From NCBI RefSeq assembly GCF_009296315.1, contig NZ_WHLY01000002.1, forward strand, positions 1,302,001 through 1,366,000: a stretch of DNA of 64,000 nt, read 5' to 3'. Of the stretch, positions 21,517 to 32,973 are shown piece after piece. Made by a program: the position numbers and the translations under genes. Below the pieces are notes generated by a model. The model saw only the letters and a list, made by a program, of their open reading frames with translations, was not told the origin of the DNA and searched no databases. The stretch is from Salmonirosea aquatica (GTDB lineage: Bacteria > Bacteroidota > Bacteroidia > Cytophagales > Spirosomataceae). Numbering within the stretch: the stretch's first letter is position 1; each line of letters begins with the position of its first letter.

Positions 21517-22107
21517 ATGGTCAGAAACCCCATCCCGAAAACAAAGGAATCCCTCAAACAGTGGGAGGCCTTCCGACGGGGTGATCAGCAGGCACTGGCT
21601 GATCTGTTTCTCAATCAGTACGATACCCTGTACCGCTACGGGCACCGGTTGTACGGCTGCGAAGATCTAGTCAAGGACTGTATTCAGGAACTGTTTCTGA
21701 AACTATGGCACCGACGGGATGCCGTGGGTGCGGTCGTGGAAGTAACGCCCTACCTGTGCAAGGCTTTGCGCCGGAGCATCATCGACGCGCTTCGGGAGGG
21801 TACCAGGCGGTACAGAATCTGGAATCCCGCGGATGAAGACCGTCTTGATGTCATTTTTTCCCACGAAGATTTCCTCATTTCCCAACAGATTGACCAGGAA
21901 CAGCGGCAGCGGCTCACACGGGCTCTCAACCAGCTTACCCGGCGGCAACGTGAAGCCATCCACCTTCGCTATTTCGAGGATTTCGAACCCTATCAGATCG
22001 CTCAGATCATGGGGCTTTCCGACCAATCGGTTTATAACCTGCTCTACCGTTCGGTGCAGGCCCTGCGTGACAACTTCTTCCTGCTGTTGCTGTTGAGCGT
22101 CCAGTAG
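21517..22107 (+). CDS. ECF-type sigma factor (FecI-like), locus 2
   Basis: 196 aa. Region 2 includes LVKDCIQELFLKLWHRR; region 4 has LTRRQREAIHLRYFEDFEPYQIAQIMGLSDQSVYNLLYRSVQALR, ending in a hydrophobic leucine-rich tail. It opens locus 2. Unusually, two sulfatase genes separate it from its probable FecR partner at 25285. It is expected to activate the SusC/SusD/sulfatase genes downstream. Confidence 0.92.
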   Translation: MVRNPIPKTKESLKQWEAFRRGDQQALADLFLNQYDTLYRYGHRLYGCEDLVKDCIQELFLKLWHRRDAVGAVVEVTPYLCKALRRSIIDALREGTRRYRIWNPADEDRLDVIFSHEDFLISQQIDQEQRQRLTRALNQLTRRQREAIHLRYFEDFEPYQIAQIMGLSDQSVYNLLYRSVQALRDNFFLLLLLSVQ

Positions 22108-22268
22108 CACCTTCCGATGCTTTTTTCCGCCGGAGAGAATGAGTGGTCCGGGCGACTCAAGAAATTTTTCATTTTTTTTGGGTAGATGATCGGCGATCCC
22201 CCGTGTTGCTATCGAAAACCGGGACCTTACCTTTCATAAATTGTTCCGGCGAGAACCCATCGGCCCCT

Positions 22269-23672
22269 ATGAATACTCTACGTTCAGGTGCTTCGGCGAC
22301 CGTGCCGTGCCTTCTTATTCTGTTGATTGGTTTCCTTTCCGGAAGCGCTCCCCGGCAAATCCCGGCTGCTTCCCAACCCAATATTCTCGTCATACTGACC
22401 GATGATCAGGGGTACCATGATGTTTCCTACTACGGGACTCAGGATATCAAAACGCCCCATATGGATCAGTTAGCCAAATCAGGTATGCGGTTTGACAATT
22501 TCTACGCCAATTGTCCGGTCTGCTCTCCAACCCGGGCTGCCCTGCTCACCGGCCGCTATCAGGATTTCGTGGGGGTACCGGGCGTCATCCGAACCCATCC
22601 CGAAAACAGCTGGGGGTACCTCGATCCCCAAGCCACTACCTTACCGTCTCTTCTCAAGAAAGCCGGGTACCAGACCGCAATCATTGGGAAGTGGCACCTG
22701 GGATTGGAGTCGCCCAATCTGCCTAATGAGCGGGGCTTCGATACCTTCGAGGGCTGGCTGGGCGATATGATGGACGACTACTGGAAGCACCGTCGGCACG
22801 GGATCAACTACATGCGTGACAACGCAAAAACCATTGATCCCGCCGGACACGCCACCGACCTGTTTACCCAGTGGGCCGTGGATTATGTGTCAAATCACGC
22901 CAAAACTAAACAGTCGGCTACGGCCCACCCTTTTTTCCTCTACCTGGCCTACAACGCCCCCCACTTTCCTGTTCAGCCCCCGGCCGACTGGCTCAAGCGG
23001 GTGCAGACCCGTGAGCCGGGTATCGAGCCAAAACGAGCCGAGTTGGTAGCCCTCATCGAGCATCTGGACGACGGAATCGGAAAGGTAATCGCCGCCCTGA
23101 AAGCGACGGGACAGTATGACAATACCCTGATTGTATTCACCAGCGATAATGGAGGCCACCTGCCCAGCCTGGCCAACAACGGTCCTACCCGCGACGGCAA
23201 GCAGAGTATGTATGAAGGGGGTCTCCGCGTCCCTACCGCCCTTGTCTGGCCCGGCAGGATCAAGCCAGATGCCATCTCGCCGCAGGTGAACCTGACCATG
23301 GACCTTTTCCCAACCCTGCTGGAGGCAGCCGGGGTCACACCCGGTCCTACTCTGGAAGGAAGGAGTTTTCTGCCTACCCTGCTGGGACAAACGCCGGCGG
23401 ACGAACCTAACCGGCCGCTGTATTTTACCCGTCGTGAGGGAGGAACCGAATACGGGGGACAGTGCAGCTACGCCATGCGGCAGGGAGACTGGAAGCTGGT
23501 CAAGAATACGCCTTTTGAAGCCATGGAACTGTACAATCTTAAAAATGATCCTTTGGAAAAGCACAATATCAGACAGGAACATCCTGATCAATATAAGAAG
23601 CTGAACGCGCTCCTGATGCAGCATATTCAGCAAGGCGGCCGGGTACCCTGGCAGTCCCCGACCCATCCCTGA
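22269..23672 (+). CDS. Secreted S1-family sulfatase, locus 2
   Basis: 467-aa sulfatase using ATG 22269, which gives a signal peptide ([14 protein letters not shown]). The formylglycine motif CSPTR is at residues 85-89 within [12 protein letters not shown]; metal-binding TDDQGYHD (about 44-51), GKWHLGL and SDNGGH motifs are all present. It removes sulfate esters from glycans in the periplasm or at the cell surface. The frame is open 42 codons further upstream, but that part has no signal features. A second sulfatase gene follows 31 bp later. Confidence 0.92.
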   Translation: MNTLRSGASATVPCLLILLIGFLSGSAPRQIPAASQPNILVILTDDQGYHDVSYYGTQDIKTPHMDQLAKSGMRFDNFYANCPVCSPTRAALLTGRYQDFVGVPGVIRTHPENSWGYLDPQATTLPSLLKKAGYQTAIIGKWHLGLESPNLPNERGFDTFEGWLGDMMDDYWKHRRHGINYMRDNAKTIDPAGHATDLFTQWAVDYVSNHAKTKQSATAHPFFLYLAYNAPHFPVQPPADWLKRVQTREPGIEPKRAELVALIEHLDDGIGKVIAALKATGQYDNTLIVFTSDNGGHLPSLANNGPTRDGKQSMYEGGLRVPTALVWPGRIKPDAISPQVNLTMDLFPTLLEAAGVTPGPTLEGRSFLPTLLGQTPADEPNRPLYFTRREGGTEYGGQCSYAMRQGDWKLVKNTPFEAMELYNLKNDPLEKHNIRQEHPDQYKKLNALLMQHIQQGGRVPWQSPTHP

Positions 23673-23703
23673 ATCCTTTTACGTATTACTTATTCCTAAA
23701 TCC

Positions 23704-25146
23704 ATGCTCCATTTTACAACCCATTTTGCGCACTCTGCCCGTTCGTCTATCCTCTGGCTCGCCCTTCTTTCGCTCGTTGCACTTTCCCGAGGGTACCCGG
23801 CACAAGCACAGGGTAAGTCCGGTCAGCCTAATTTCATCATCATTTTTACCGACGACCAGGGCTACGGCGATCTGGGTTGCTTCGGCCACCCGACTATACG
23901 GACACCGAACCTGGATCGCATGGCCGCCGAAGGACAAAAATGGACCAGTTTCTACGTAGCGGCCAACGTATGTACCCCTTCAAGAGCTGCCTTAATGACG
24001 GGCCGGCTTCCCATTCGCAATGGCATGTACAGCCACAAGCGTCGTGTGCTGTTTCCAGACTCGGATGGAGGCCTTCCCGAGACCGAAATCACTATTGCCA
24101 AGCAACTGAAACAGAAGGGCTACCGCACCGCTGCCATTGGCAAGTGGCACCTGGGACACCTACCCGCCTACCTGCCCACCAGCCACGGCTTCGATTCCTA
24201 TTTTGGCATTCCGTACAGCAACGACATGGACCGCGTCAATAATGTGGATTCGAAGGAAGCTTTCCTGCATCCCAAAATTGAATACTTTCAGGTACCCCTC
24301 CTCCGCAATACCGTGGAGGTGGAGCGCCCTGCCGATCAGCATACCATCGTCAAGCGCTACACCGCCGAAGCTCTAAAAATTATCCGGGAGAGTAAAAACA
24401 AGCCTTTTTTCCTGTACATGGCGCACTCGTTACCGCACGTACCCCTCTTTGTTTCACCGGATTTCAAGGATAAAAGTGAACGGGGCCTGTACGGCGATGT
24501 CATTGAAGAAATCGACTGGAGCGTGGGCGAGATCCTGAACACGCTTCGGCAGCAAGGCCTGGACAAGAACACGTACGTGGTATTCACTTCCGACAATGGA
24601 CCCTGGGCTATTTTCAACGAGCACGGCGGCTCTGCCGGGCTGCTCTACGGTTCCAAGGGTACCAGTTACGAAGGGGGGGTACGCGTACCGGCCATTTTCT
24701 GGGCTCCGGGCCGGATCAAACCGGCCGTGATTTCGCAGATGGGCTGTACGATGGACGTGTTCCCGACCTTCAGTAAACTGGCCGGAGTAGCGGTACCCAC
24801 CGACCGCGTGTATGACGGCTATGACCTGTCGGGCGTGCTGCTGGGAAAACAGGAGAACCCCCGGAAAGAAATGTACTACTACCACGACGAATATCTGTTT
24901 GCGGCCCGGAAGGGAGCGTATAAGCTGCTGTATTACAGCAACAATCCGTTGGGGTACCCTGAAAAGCTTGAAAAACTGGCCACCCCGAAGTTGTACAATG
25001 TACAGCATGACCCCTCGGAACGCTACGACATAGCGGACAAAAACCCTGAGGTCATCAAAGAAATAGAAGCGATGGTTCAGGAGCACCTGAAAACCGCACA
25101 ACCGGCCAAGAGCAACCTGGAGAAACGGATCAGCGCGAAGCCATAA
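23704..25146 (+). CDS. Secreted arylsulfatase-type S1 sulfatase, locus 2
   Basis: 480 aa with a signal peptide ending near YPAQAQG. FGly motif CTPSR at 90-94 ([12 protein letters not shown]), FTDDQGYGD (about 48-56), GKWHLGH and TSDNGPW are intact, so it should be active if matured by a formylglycine-generating enzyme or anSME encoded elsewhere. It lies between the sigma gene and fecR of locus 2, so it is probably regulated with them. Confidence 0.93.
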   Translation: MLHFTTHFAHSARSSILWLALLSLVALSRGYPAQAQGKSGQPNFIIIFTDDQGYGDLGCFGHPTIRTPNLDRMAAEGQKWTSFYVAANVCTPSRAALMTGRLPIRNGMYSHKRRVLFPDSDGGLPETEITIAKQLKQKGYRTAAIGKWHLGHLPAYLPTSHGFDSYFGIPYSNDMDRVNNVDSKEAFLHPKIEYFQVPLLRNTVEVERPADQHTIVKRYTAEALKIIRESKNKPFFLYMAHSLPHVPLFVSPDFKDKSERGLYGDVIEEIDWSVGEILNTLRQQGLDKNTYVVFTSDNGPWAIFNEHGGSAGLLYGSKGTSYEGGVRVPAIFWAPGRIKPAVISQMGCTMDVFPTFSKLAGVAVPTDRVYDGYDLSGVLLGKQENPRKEMYYYHDEYLFAARKGAYKLLYYSNNPLGYPEKLEKLATPKLYNVQHDPSERYDIADKNPEVIKEIEAMVQEHLKTAQPAKSNLEKRISAKP

Positions 25147-25284
25147 CGACCGCAGAGCGCGCAGCCCCGTCTGGGTACCTGGATAGTCGTCCAGGGATGG
25201 TTTTCAAAAGCTTTACTGATTTTTTTGGGCAGGACTTCTGCCCGTTACCGTGCCGCAACTAGACTCAGTGCTTTTACGCTCTCC

Positions 25285-26331
25285 ATGTCCTACGACCGCT
25301 ATACCCTTTCTGATTTTGTCCTGGATGACTACTTCCAGGCCTATGTACTCTGTACCGATTCGGAGGCCGTAGCCTTTTGGACCCATTGGCGGGCCCGTAA
25401 CCCGCACCGGGAGCAGGAAGTGCAGGAAGCCGCCGAATTGATTCGTTTGCTGAACGGTCCGAAGAACCGCCTACCCCTACCCGACCAGGGGGCCGAACTT
25501 CGCAGGCTTGTGGAACAGATGGATGCTGAGGGAGCCGCTGTCCATGACCTTAAAGTACCCCATCCATTTGCAGGACGCGCGCGGTGGCTGGGAAGCTCGC
25601 TGGCCGCCGCGGTGGTTGCGCTGCTGTTCCTGGCCGGTGCCGGTTGGGTCCTGACGCGTTTGTACGCCGAAGCCGACCAGGTTGTCATCAAAACGGCTTA
25701 TGGACAAAAACGTCTCCTGCGCCTGCCCGATGGGTCGGAGGTTATGCTCAACGCCAACACGACCCTCCGCTACTCCCCCGATTGGCCGATCAACGGTGAT
25801 CGTGAGGTAGCGCTCGACGGAGAGGCCTATTTTCGCGTGAGCAAGCGGAGGGTAGCGGGCAGGCCGGTTAAGTTCACTGTAAGGGTGGGAGATTTGGGTA
25901 TCGAAGTAGTGGGTACCGAATTCAACGTACAGCATTGGGCCAAGCGCACGCAGGTGGTGCTGGAAACAGGTAAAGTGCGCCTGCGCGCCACCGCAAGCCA
26001 TCAGCCACTGCTCGACCTGACCCCTGGTGAGGCGGCAACCTACTCCCCGCAGGATCATGCCCTCAACCGCCAGCGGGTGGACATCCGGCGGTTTAATGCC
26101 TGGCGGGAAAACCGGTTGGTATTCGATAACACCCCCCTCTCGGAGGTAGCCGAGACGATCCGGAACACCTATGGCAAAACAGTCACCTTTGCCGATACAG
26201 ACCTGATGAGCCGCCGCCTGACGGGCACCATTCCTGACGATGACCTCAGCCGCCTTACTCAGGCGCTTGCCACAGCCTTTGACTTGCGCATTACTGTCCG
26301 GGATGATGCCATTCTGATCCAATCCCGGTAA
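25285..26331 (+). CDS. FecR-family anti-sigma factor, locus 2
   Basis: 348 aa from ATG 25285. N-terminal cytoplasmic part (LSDFVLDDYFQAYVL), a transmembrane segment (AAAVVALLFLAGAGWVL, about 105-122), FecR domain (LPDGSEVMLNANTTLRY, LDGEAYFRV, VVGTEFNVQ) and C-terminal DUF4974-like region (FDNTPLSEVAETIRNTYGK). It sits 32 bp before susC with no intervening hairpin, unlike loci 1 and 3, and is split from its sigma gene by two sulfatase genes. Confidence 0.92.
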   Translation: MSYDRYTLSDFVLDDYFQAYVLCTDSEAVAFWTHWRARNPHREQEVQEAAELIRLLNGPKNRLPLPDQGAELRRLVEQMDAEGAAVHDLKVPHPFAGRARWLGSSLAAAVVALLFLAGAGWVLTRLYAEADQVVIKTAYGQKRLLRLPDGSEVMLNANTTLRYSPDWPINGDREVALDGEAYFRVSKRRVAGRPVKFTVRVGDLGIEVVGTEFNVQHWAKRTQVVLETGKVRLRATASHQPLLDLTPGEAATYSPQDHALNRQRVDIRRFNAWRENRLVFDNTPLSEVAETIRNTYGKTVTFADTDLMSRRLTGTIPDDDLSRLTQALATAFDLRITVRDDAILIQSR

Positions 26332-26363
26332 TTTTTTTATTCCTAAACCAACTCCAATGACCG

Positions 26364-29300
26364 ATGAAAACAAACTTTACTTTCCTGCTGGGCGGCCTCT
26401 GGCTTCTGACCGTCCAAGCGGGGTGCGCCCAGGCCCTGGCCAAAGCGATGCTTACAGAAGAGCAGAACAAGGAAAACGTCCGTGAGGAGGTCACCGTACA
26501 GTCCTTAAAAAAGGCACTGACTGAAATCGAATCACACTACGGGGTCAACATTCTGGCCGACGCTCAGCTGCTGGAAGGCAAAACCGGCACATTCAGGTCA
26601 GCTGACAACCAGGAAGAGGCCCTGCGTTTGATTTTGAAACCCCACGGTCTGGTGTATGAAAAAATCGACGGCCGTACCTTCGTCATCATCGCCAGAAACA
26701 AAGGGGCGCGTGAACCCAAACGTGCCGCCCCGGGCAAGCCAGATGAATCCAACGAGAAGCGTAACAAGGTACCCCCCGGCAGCAGGCTTCGCTGGACCGC
26801 ACGATATCGGGCCAGGTGACCGACGAGAAGAGCGAAGGTCTGCCGGGCGTCAATGTGGTGGTGAAAGGGACCAACCGGGGTACCTCCACGGATGTCAACG
26901 GGCGCTATGAGCTGCTGATACCCGACGAAGAAGTGACGCTGGTATTCAGCTCAGTGGGTTTCGTTTCTCAGGAACTGAACCCCGGAAACCGCAGCACCAT
27001 CGATATCCAGTTGGTGACGGATAGCAAATCGCTCAGCGAGGTAGTCGTGGTCGGCTATGGCAGTCAGCAGAAAGTCAACCTTACGGGCGCGATATCCGTG
27101 GTGAAGTTCGATGATAAAATCAATAACCGCCCCATTACCAACTCCTCGCAGGCACTGGGAGGTACCGCCTCGGGGGTATGGGTGAGCCAGAACTCAGGAA
27201 AGCCCGGCAGCGATGGCGCGCAGATCCGGGTGCGGGGCTGGGGTACCCTCAACAACTCCAATCCGCTCATCATCATCGACGGGGTGGAAGGCTCCTTTGA
27301 CCAGTTGAATCCCTCCGACATTGAATCCATTTCGGTACTGAAAGATGCGGCCAGCGCGGCCATCTTCGGATCCAAAGCGGCTAACGGAGTGGTACTGGTC
27401 ACAACCCGGATGGGCAAGAATAACGAAAAAGCGCAGGTGAATATCAACTCCTACGTAGGTGTCCAGACGCTGGGCATGCATTACGACTTGATCAATAACA
27501 GCGCCGAACACATGAAACTGACCAATATGGCGCTGATGAATGACGGCGGGAGCCAGCTGTTTTCCGACGAGTTGATTTCGGCTTTTAATACCGGTACGAA
27601 TCAGTATAAGTACCCAAACACGGACTGGTTTAAGGAACTGTACAAACCGGCTCTGATCCACGAGCATAATGTGTCGGTGAAGGGCGGTACCGCCCAAACG
27701 TCCTCCTACATTTCGTTCAACTACCTGAACCAGCAGGGGATGATTCCCAACACCAGCTCGCAGCGGTACGGTCTTCGGGCCAATCTGGAATCCAATGTCA
27801 ATAACTGGTTCAAGGTAATCGGCCGATTGAGCTACCTCAACCGGAGTTCCCGGGAACCCTACGCCGACATTACCTACGGTTCGCTGGGCCGGGTATTTGA
27901 AATGCTGGGAGGCGCGGCCCCCTACATTGCGCCCTACACGGAGGATGGCCGGTTTGGTTCGGTCCAGGCAATCGGGGCCGATGGTACTTTGCTGTACGAT
28001 AACCGGAATCCGCTCATTGACGCCGCCAACGGGCGGACTGAAACCCAGGACAATGTATTCACGATCAATTCAACGGCCGAAATCAAATTCAACAAGAATC
28101 TGACGTCCCGGACCACCTTCGCCACCAACGGTACCTGGAGCCTGGTAGACCGGCACAATACGAGTGTATTTGGCTATACAGATACGGGCATCGAGACCAT
28201 TACCAAGAATTACAACCGCGAGGGTCTGGAAATCAACCGGGGCCATACGTCGAACCTGAACACGAACCTGTTCTCGACGCTGAATTACAACCAGACTTTC
28301 GGCACCAGGCACGTAGTTTCGGCCATCGCCGGTATTCAGCTGGAGTCCAACAAAATCCAGACCCTGTACGCGCGCCGTACCAGCCCTCCCAAGGAAGGCC
28401 TCACACAGGTCGATGCAGGTACCTCGGGTATTCAGGGGACGGGTAACATGAACCGGTTGCGGATCTTTTCCTATTTCGGACGACTGAATTACGCCTTCGA
28501 CCAGAAGTACCTCTTTGAGGCCAATCTGCGGGCCGATGCTTCATCGCGCTTCAAAGAGGGCAACCGATTGGGTATCTTCCCCGGATTTTCGGCCGGCTGG
28601 CGCATTTCGGACGAGGCCTTCATGCAGGATGTGCGGGCTCTCTCCAACCTCAAGCTGCGTGCCTCCTGGGGTAAACTCGGCAACCAGAATATCGCTGACT
28701 ACTGGCCCTACCTGACCATCATCAACCAGAACAATGACCTCAGCTACAATTACGGAGGCAAGCTGGCGCCGGGAGCGGCGGTCACCTCGCTGATTGATGA
28801 AAATATCACGTGGGAAACCACCTCTACTCTGGATTTTGGGCTGGAAATGGGCTTGTTCAACGATAAAATCACGGTGGAAGCCGACTACTTCCGGAAGACC
28901 ACCGATAATATCATCGTCCAGCTTCCCATTCCGCTGGTGTTGGGTGGACTAACGCCCCCCTTCGAGAACGAAGGTCAAATGAAGAACAACGGGTTCGAAT
29001 TTATCGTCAACTACAACAACCAGCGTTCGGATCAAAATCAGGTAGGCTTCAACATGGGCCTCAATTTTACTTACATCGACAACCAGGTGACCCGGTTCGG
29101 GACCGGCCGCTCTCCGGACCAGCTGTATCTGATTCGGCAGGGGTACTCTTTCCGGGAATTGTACGGCTACAAGGCCATCGGCATTTACCAGACCGACGAG
29201 GAAGCCCTACAGCACATGTCGGCCAACGGGTTCAAACCCAAAGCTGGAAACCTGAAATTTGAAGACGTCAACAACGACGGAAAATTAGGGTTCGAGGACA

Positions 29301-29803
29301 AGCAACCGTTGGGAAACACAATTCCCAAACTGACGTTTGGCCTGTCGCCGAGCCTGAAATACAAACGCTTCGATCTGAACGTGCTCATGCAGGGGATTCT
29401 GGGGGTCAATATGTTCACGCAGAATAATTTTACCAGCCTTTCCTTCGAGAATCGGGTTATCGCTACCAGCTGGCTCGATGCCTGGACCCCACAGAATACC
29501 GATACGGACATCCCCGCCGTCCGCTTTAACAGCACCTGGGACAATTCGCAATCGTCCTTCTGGGTCAATAAGGCCGACTTCATCAAAGTCAAGAACATTC
29601 AGTTGGGCTACGCCCTGCCCGAAAAAGTTTCCACCAAATACGGTTTGAAGCGAACCTATTTTTACCTGAATGCCCAAAACGTGTTCACGCTGGTGAATGG
29701 CAAGTACCAGGGCTACGATCCCGAAAGAAACACGTTTGATTCGGGATACAATGTGTACCCTGTTCCCCGGATTTTTTCATTTGGCGCTAACCTTACCTTT
29801 TAA
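26364..29803 (+). CDS. SusC/RagA-family TonB-dependent transporter with STN domain, locus 2, frameshifted
   Basis: Signal peptide, STN domain (VTVQSLKKALTEIESHYGVNI), then after the break the carboxypeptidase-like domain (VTDEKSEGLPGVNVVVKG), plug (VVVVGYGSQ; IRVRGWGTLNNSNPLIIIDG; SISVLKDAASAAIFGSKAANGV) and barrel ending FGANLTF. The frame is lost at a C6 run (26772-26777) that overlaps a GGTACC site. One added C restores a 1146-aa protein reading ASLDRTISGQVTDEKS, matching the length of the other two SusC proteins here. Confidence 0.93.
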
Positions 29804-29807
29804 GACC

Positions 29808-31354
29808 ATGAAACTCAAACCTATCTTTCTACTAGTCTTACTTTTCTGTCAGGGTTGTTCAGACCAGTATCTGGACGTATTTCCGGAAGACAAAATCACG
29901 AAAGCCAATTTCCCCCAGAATGAGGCCGATGTAAAACTGGCTCTGAATGGGGTCTATGCCTTGCTGCGGGAAAAATCAATCTACGACGAGGGCCTTTTTG
30001 GGTTTGGAGCCTTGGACGGCGCCACTCCCAATGGATTCAACTGGGGCAACACGTCCATTGCCAAAATCGGCAACGGACAACTTTCTTCCCAGGATGCGCA
30101 GATGATTACCTTCCGCTGGACCCGATGCTACGCCATCGTTTTCAGGGCCAATTATCTGATGAGTGCCCTCGAGGAGGTCGAGTTGGCCGATAAAACCAAA
30201 GCTACATACCTGGGCGAGGCGCATTTCTTGCGGGGACTGGCCTACTCTCTGCTGGTGGACAGCTACGGGGGCGTCCCATTAATTCTGGAAGCCGTGACGG
30301 CGAATGAGGCCCGCAACCTCAGCCGAGCCACTAAGGATGAAGTGTGGAACCAAGTGATTGCCGACTATGATGTGGCTATTCAGAATTTGTCCGAAAAAGC
30401 ACCGGAAGTAGGCCGGGCCGATAAAGGGGCTGCCCTGGGGATGAAAATGCGGGCCTATCTGTACCAGAACAAATACGATAAGGTGCTGGAAGTGATCGAC
30501 CAGATCGAAGCCCTGAAAAAGTATGCGCTTTTCCCGAGTTACGAAGGGCTCTTCAAACAAGAGAACGAGAACAACAAGGAGGTGATTTTTGATATTCAGT
30601 ACATCTCCGGCGAGAATTCCCAGGGTACCTTCATTGATCAGTATTGTGGTACCGGGACGGGTAGCTTTACCCGCGGTTCCCGGTACGTGCCCACGGATGA
30701 TCTGGTAAGTGCCTACGAAACTCTGGACGGTTCGGCGCCAGACCCCCAGAACCCCTGAAAAACCGGGATCCGAGGCTTGGATTTACCGTGGTCCTGCCTG
30801 GTACCTACATATTAGGTTTCCAGTTTCCCAATTATCTGTATCCCGGTGGCGCTTTCAACCATCCTGGCAACCGGTTGAAGCACTTGAGTACCCGGAAATA
30901 CCGCGAAAACCAGATGAGTTCGCTCCCTCCTTCGGGCCAGTCCAATATGAATAATATCGTGCTGCGGTATGCCGATGTACTGTTGTCCAAAGCAGAGGCA
31001 CTGATCGAAACGAACAAAAATCTGGACGAAGCCATTGCACTGATCAACCGAATCCGGACGGAGCGGAATGATGTCAAGCTACCTCCCATTCCCACCGGTC
31101 TTTCGCAGAGTGAGGCCCGCACGCGGTTGCGCAAGGAAAGAAGAATTGAATTTGCTCTGGAAGGTCTCTACTGGTTCGACATCAAGCGTTGGAATATCGG
31201 CAAGCAGCTTTATCCCCTAGTGATCAGGGATCACCTGGGCGGGGTTATCGAAACCAAATTTCCGAATGGGTACCTTGAGTACTACAATCTTTTGCCCATA
31301 CCCGTGAGTGAACTCTCCCTCAATCCCAATCTGGTACAAAATCCGGGCTGGTAA
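29808..31354 (+). CDS. SusD/RagB-family lipoprotein, locus 2, frameshifted
   Basis: Start ATG 29808, 4 nt after susC, gives MKLKPIFLLVLLFCQGC with lipobox Cys17. The N-terminal half has the family helices (LNGVYALLRE; AHFLRGLAYSLLVDSYGGVPLI). The C-terminal half (IVLRYADVLLSKAEALIE; IEFALEGLYWFDIKRW; LNPNLVQNPGW) lies in another frame. The break falls at a C4 run (30752-30755); one added C gives a 515-aa protein reading NPLKNRDPRLGFTVVLPGTY, which fits the conserved NRDPRL segment of the family. Confidence 0.91.
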
Positions 31355-31396
31355 TGAGCTAAATTGATACATGCCCCAACCTAAAATTCAGGCCTT

Positions 31397-32791
31397 ATGC
31401 ACAAACTATTCAAAATCTATCCGCTACTCCGGATACAACAACGCGCTACCCTAGCGCTGGCCGGACTGGCATTCTTCCTCTTTTTCGCCGGACCTTCCGA
31501 AGGGAAAAGCCCAGCCAAGGATAAGCCTAATATCGTATTTATTCTGGCCGATGACTTGGGGTACGCCGATTTGAGTTGCTATGGTGCCAAAGAAATAAAA
31601 ACACCTAATCTGGATAAGTTGGCCTCCCAAGGCGTGCGGTTTACTGATTTCTATGCCCCAGCGGGTGTCTGCACGCCCACCCGGGCCAGCCTGATGACGG
31701 GCAGCTACCCCAAGCGGGTAGGCCTGCACGTGGCCGTGTTGCCCCCGGATACCCACAGCGGATTGAATCCCAATGAAAAAACCATTGCGGAACTCCTGAA
31801 AGAACAGGGCTACACCACCGGTGCCATCGGCAAATGGCACCTGGGGCTACTACCCGAGGTGAAGCCGAACGCGCAGGGATTTGACTACTATTACGGGATG
31901 CCTGGGCCCAACCACGGGCGCTCAGACCTGTATCGTAATACTGAGCTTTTGAAAAAGAACAGCGAGGTGGAATACGATCAGATCACGCAGAACTATACGA
32001 AAGAGGCGGTTGCTTTCATACGCGAAAACAAGGAAAAGCCCTTTTTTCTGTACATGGCCCATAGCGCCATTCACATTCCGTTGTTTGCATCCAAAGAATT
32101 CCGGCGCCACGAAGGTACCACCGGACTTTATCGGGACATGACCGAAGAGCTGGACTGGAGCTGCGGTGAAATATTGAAAGAACTCGAAGCCACCGGCATC
32201 ATGGAAAATACCATTGTCGTCTTCACCTCCGACAATGGTCCCTCGGGCGTGGCGGCTCCGCCGCTGCATGGTGGTAAGGGCAGCAGTTGGGAGGCGGGCT
32301 TCCGGGTGCCGCTCATTGTGCGTTGGCCGGGCCATATTCCGGCCGGCAGCGTTACCGGAGAGTTAGCCACCATGATGGATTTTTACCCCACGCTGGCCAA
32401 ACTCACCGGCGCTCAGGTACCCGCAGATCGCAAGATCGATGGTCATGATATTTTCCCGCTCATGACCCGCAAAAAAGCCAAATCTCCCTACGATTTTCTG
32501 TGTTACTACGGCCGGACGGGACAGTTGTACGCCATTCGAAAGGGAAAATGGAAGCTTCATTTTCTGGCACCCGATGAGAAGTGGGCGGGCAAGCAGCCTG
32601 TGCAGGAAGCCCTGCTGGATACAAAACCGGCTACGCCCCTGCCTTGGCTTTATGACCTTTCCACGGATATCGGGGAAACCAAAAACCGCGCCGCGGACAA
32701 CTCTAAAATAGTTGCGCAACTGACCGCCGCCGCTCAGGCTTTCGATACCGTCCTGACCGCGGAAATCAGGCCGGCTTACGTGGAGAAATGA
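31397..32791 (+). CDS. Secreted S1-family sulfatase, locus 2, downstream of SusD
   Basis: 464 aa with a signal peptide (about 1-37). FGly motif CTPTR at 92-96 (CTPTRASLMTGS), LADDLGYADLSCYG (about 50-63), GKWHLGL and TSDNGPS are all present. Its position 42 bp after SusD makes it part of the same operon. With the two sulfatases upstream it marks locus 2 as directed at a sulfated polysaccharide; the three are different sequences and probably attack different sulfate positions. Confidence 0.93.
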   Translation: MHKLFKIYPLLRIQQRATLALAGLAFFLFFAGPSEGKSPAKDKPNIVFILADDLGYADLSCYGAKEIKTPNLDKLASQGVRFTDFYAPAGVCTPTRASLMTGSYPKRVGLHVAVLPPDTHSGLNPNEKTIAELLKEQGYTTGAIGKWHLGLLPEVKPNAQGFDYYYGMPGPNHGRSDLYRNTELLKKNSEVEYDQITQNYTKEAVAFIRENKEKPFFLYMAHSAIHIPLFASKEFRRHEGTTGLYRDMTEELDWSCGEILKELEATGIMENTIVVFTSDNGPSGVAAPPLHGGKGSSWEAGFRVPLIVRWPGHIPAGSVTGELATMMDFYPTLAKLTGAQVPADRKIDGHDIFPLMTRKKAKSPYDFLCYYGRTGQLYAIRKGKWKLHFLAPDEKWAGKQPVQEALLDTKPATPLPWLYDLSTDIGETKNRAADNSKIVAQLTAAAQAFDTVLTAEIRPAYVEK

Positions 32792-32973
32792 AAACAACCG
32801 GTACGTAGAAAATCAGAGCTGCTACTATTTTGGACAGCATTGCCTTCAAAGCGCTCGTATCCTGGCGGTTAACCCTTCACAAAAGCATCCAGACTACAGG
32901 TAAATATCCTCGGACTGAATCTTTTACGTGTACTGATGACCGGTGCTACTTTATTATCCTAAATCCTTTCCCT

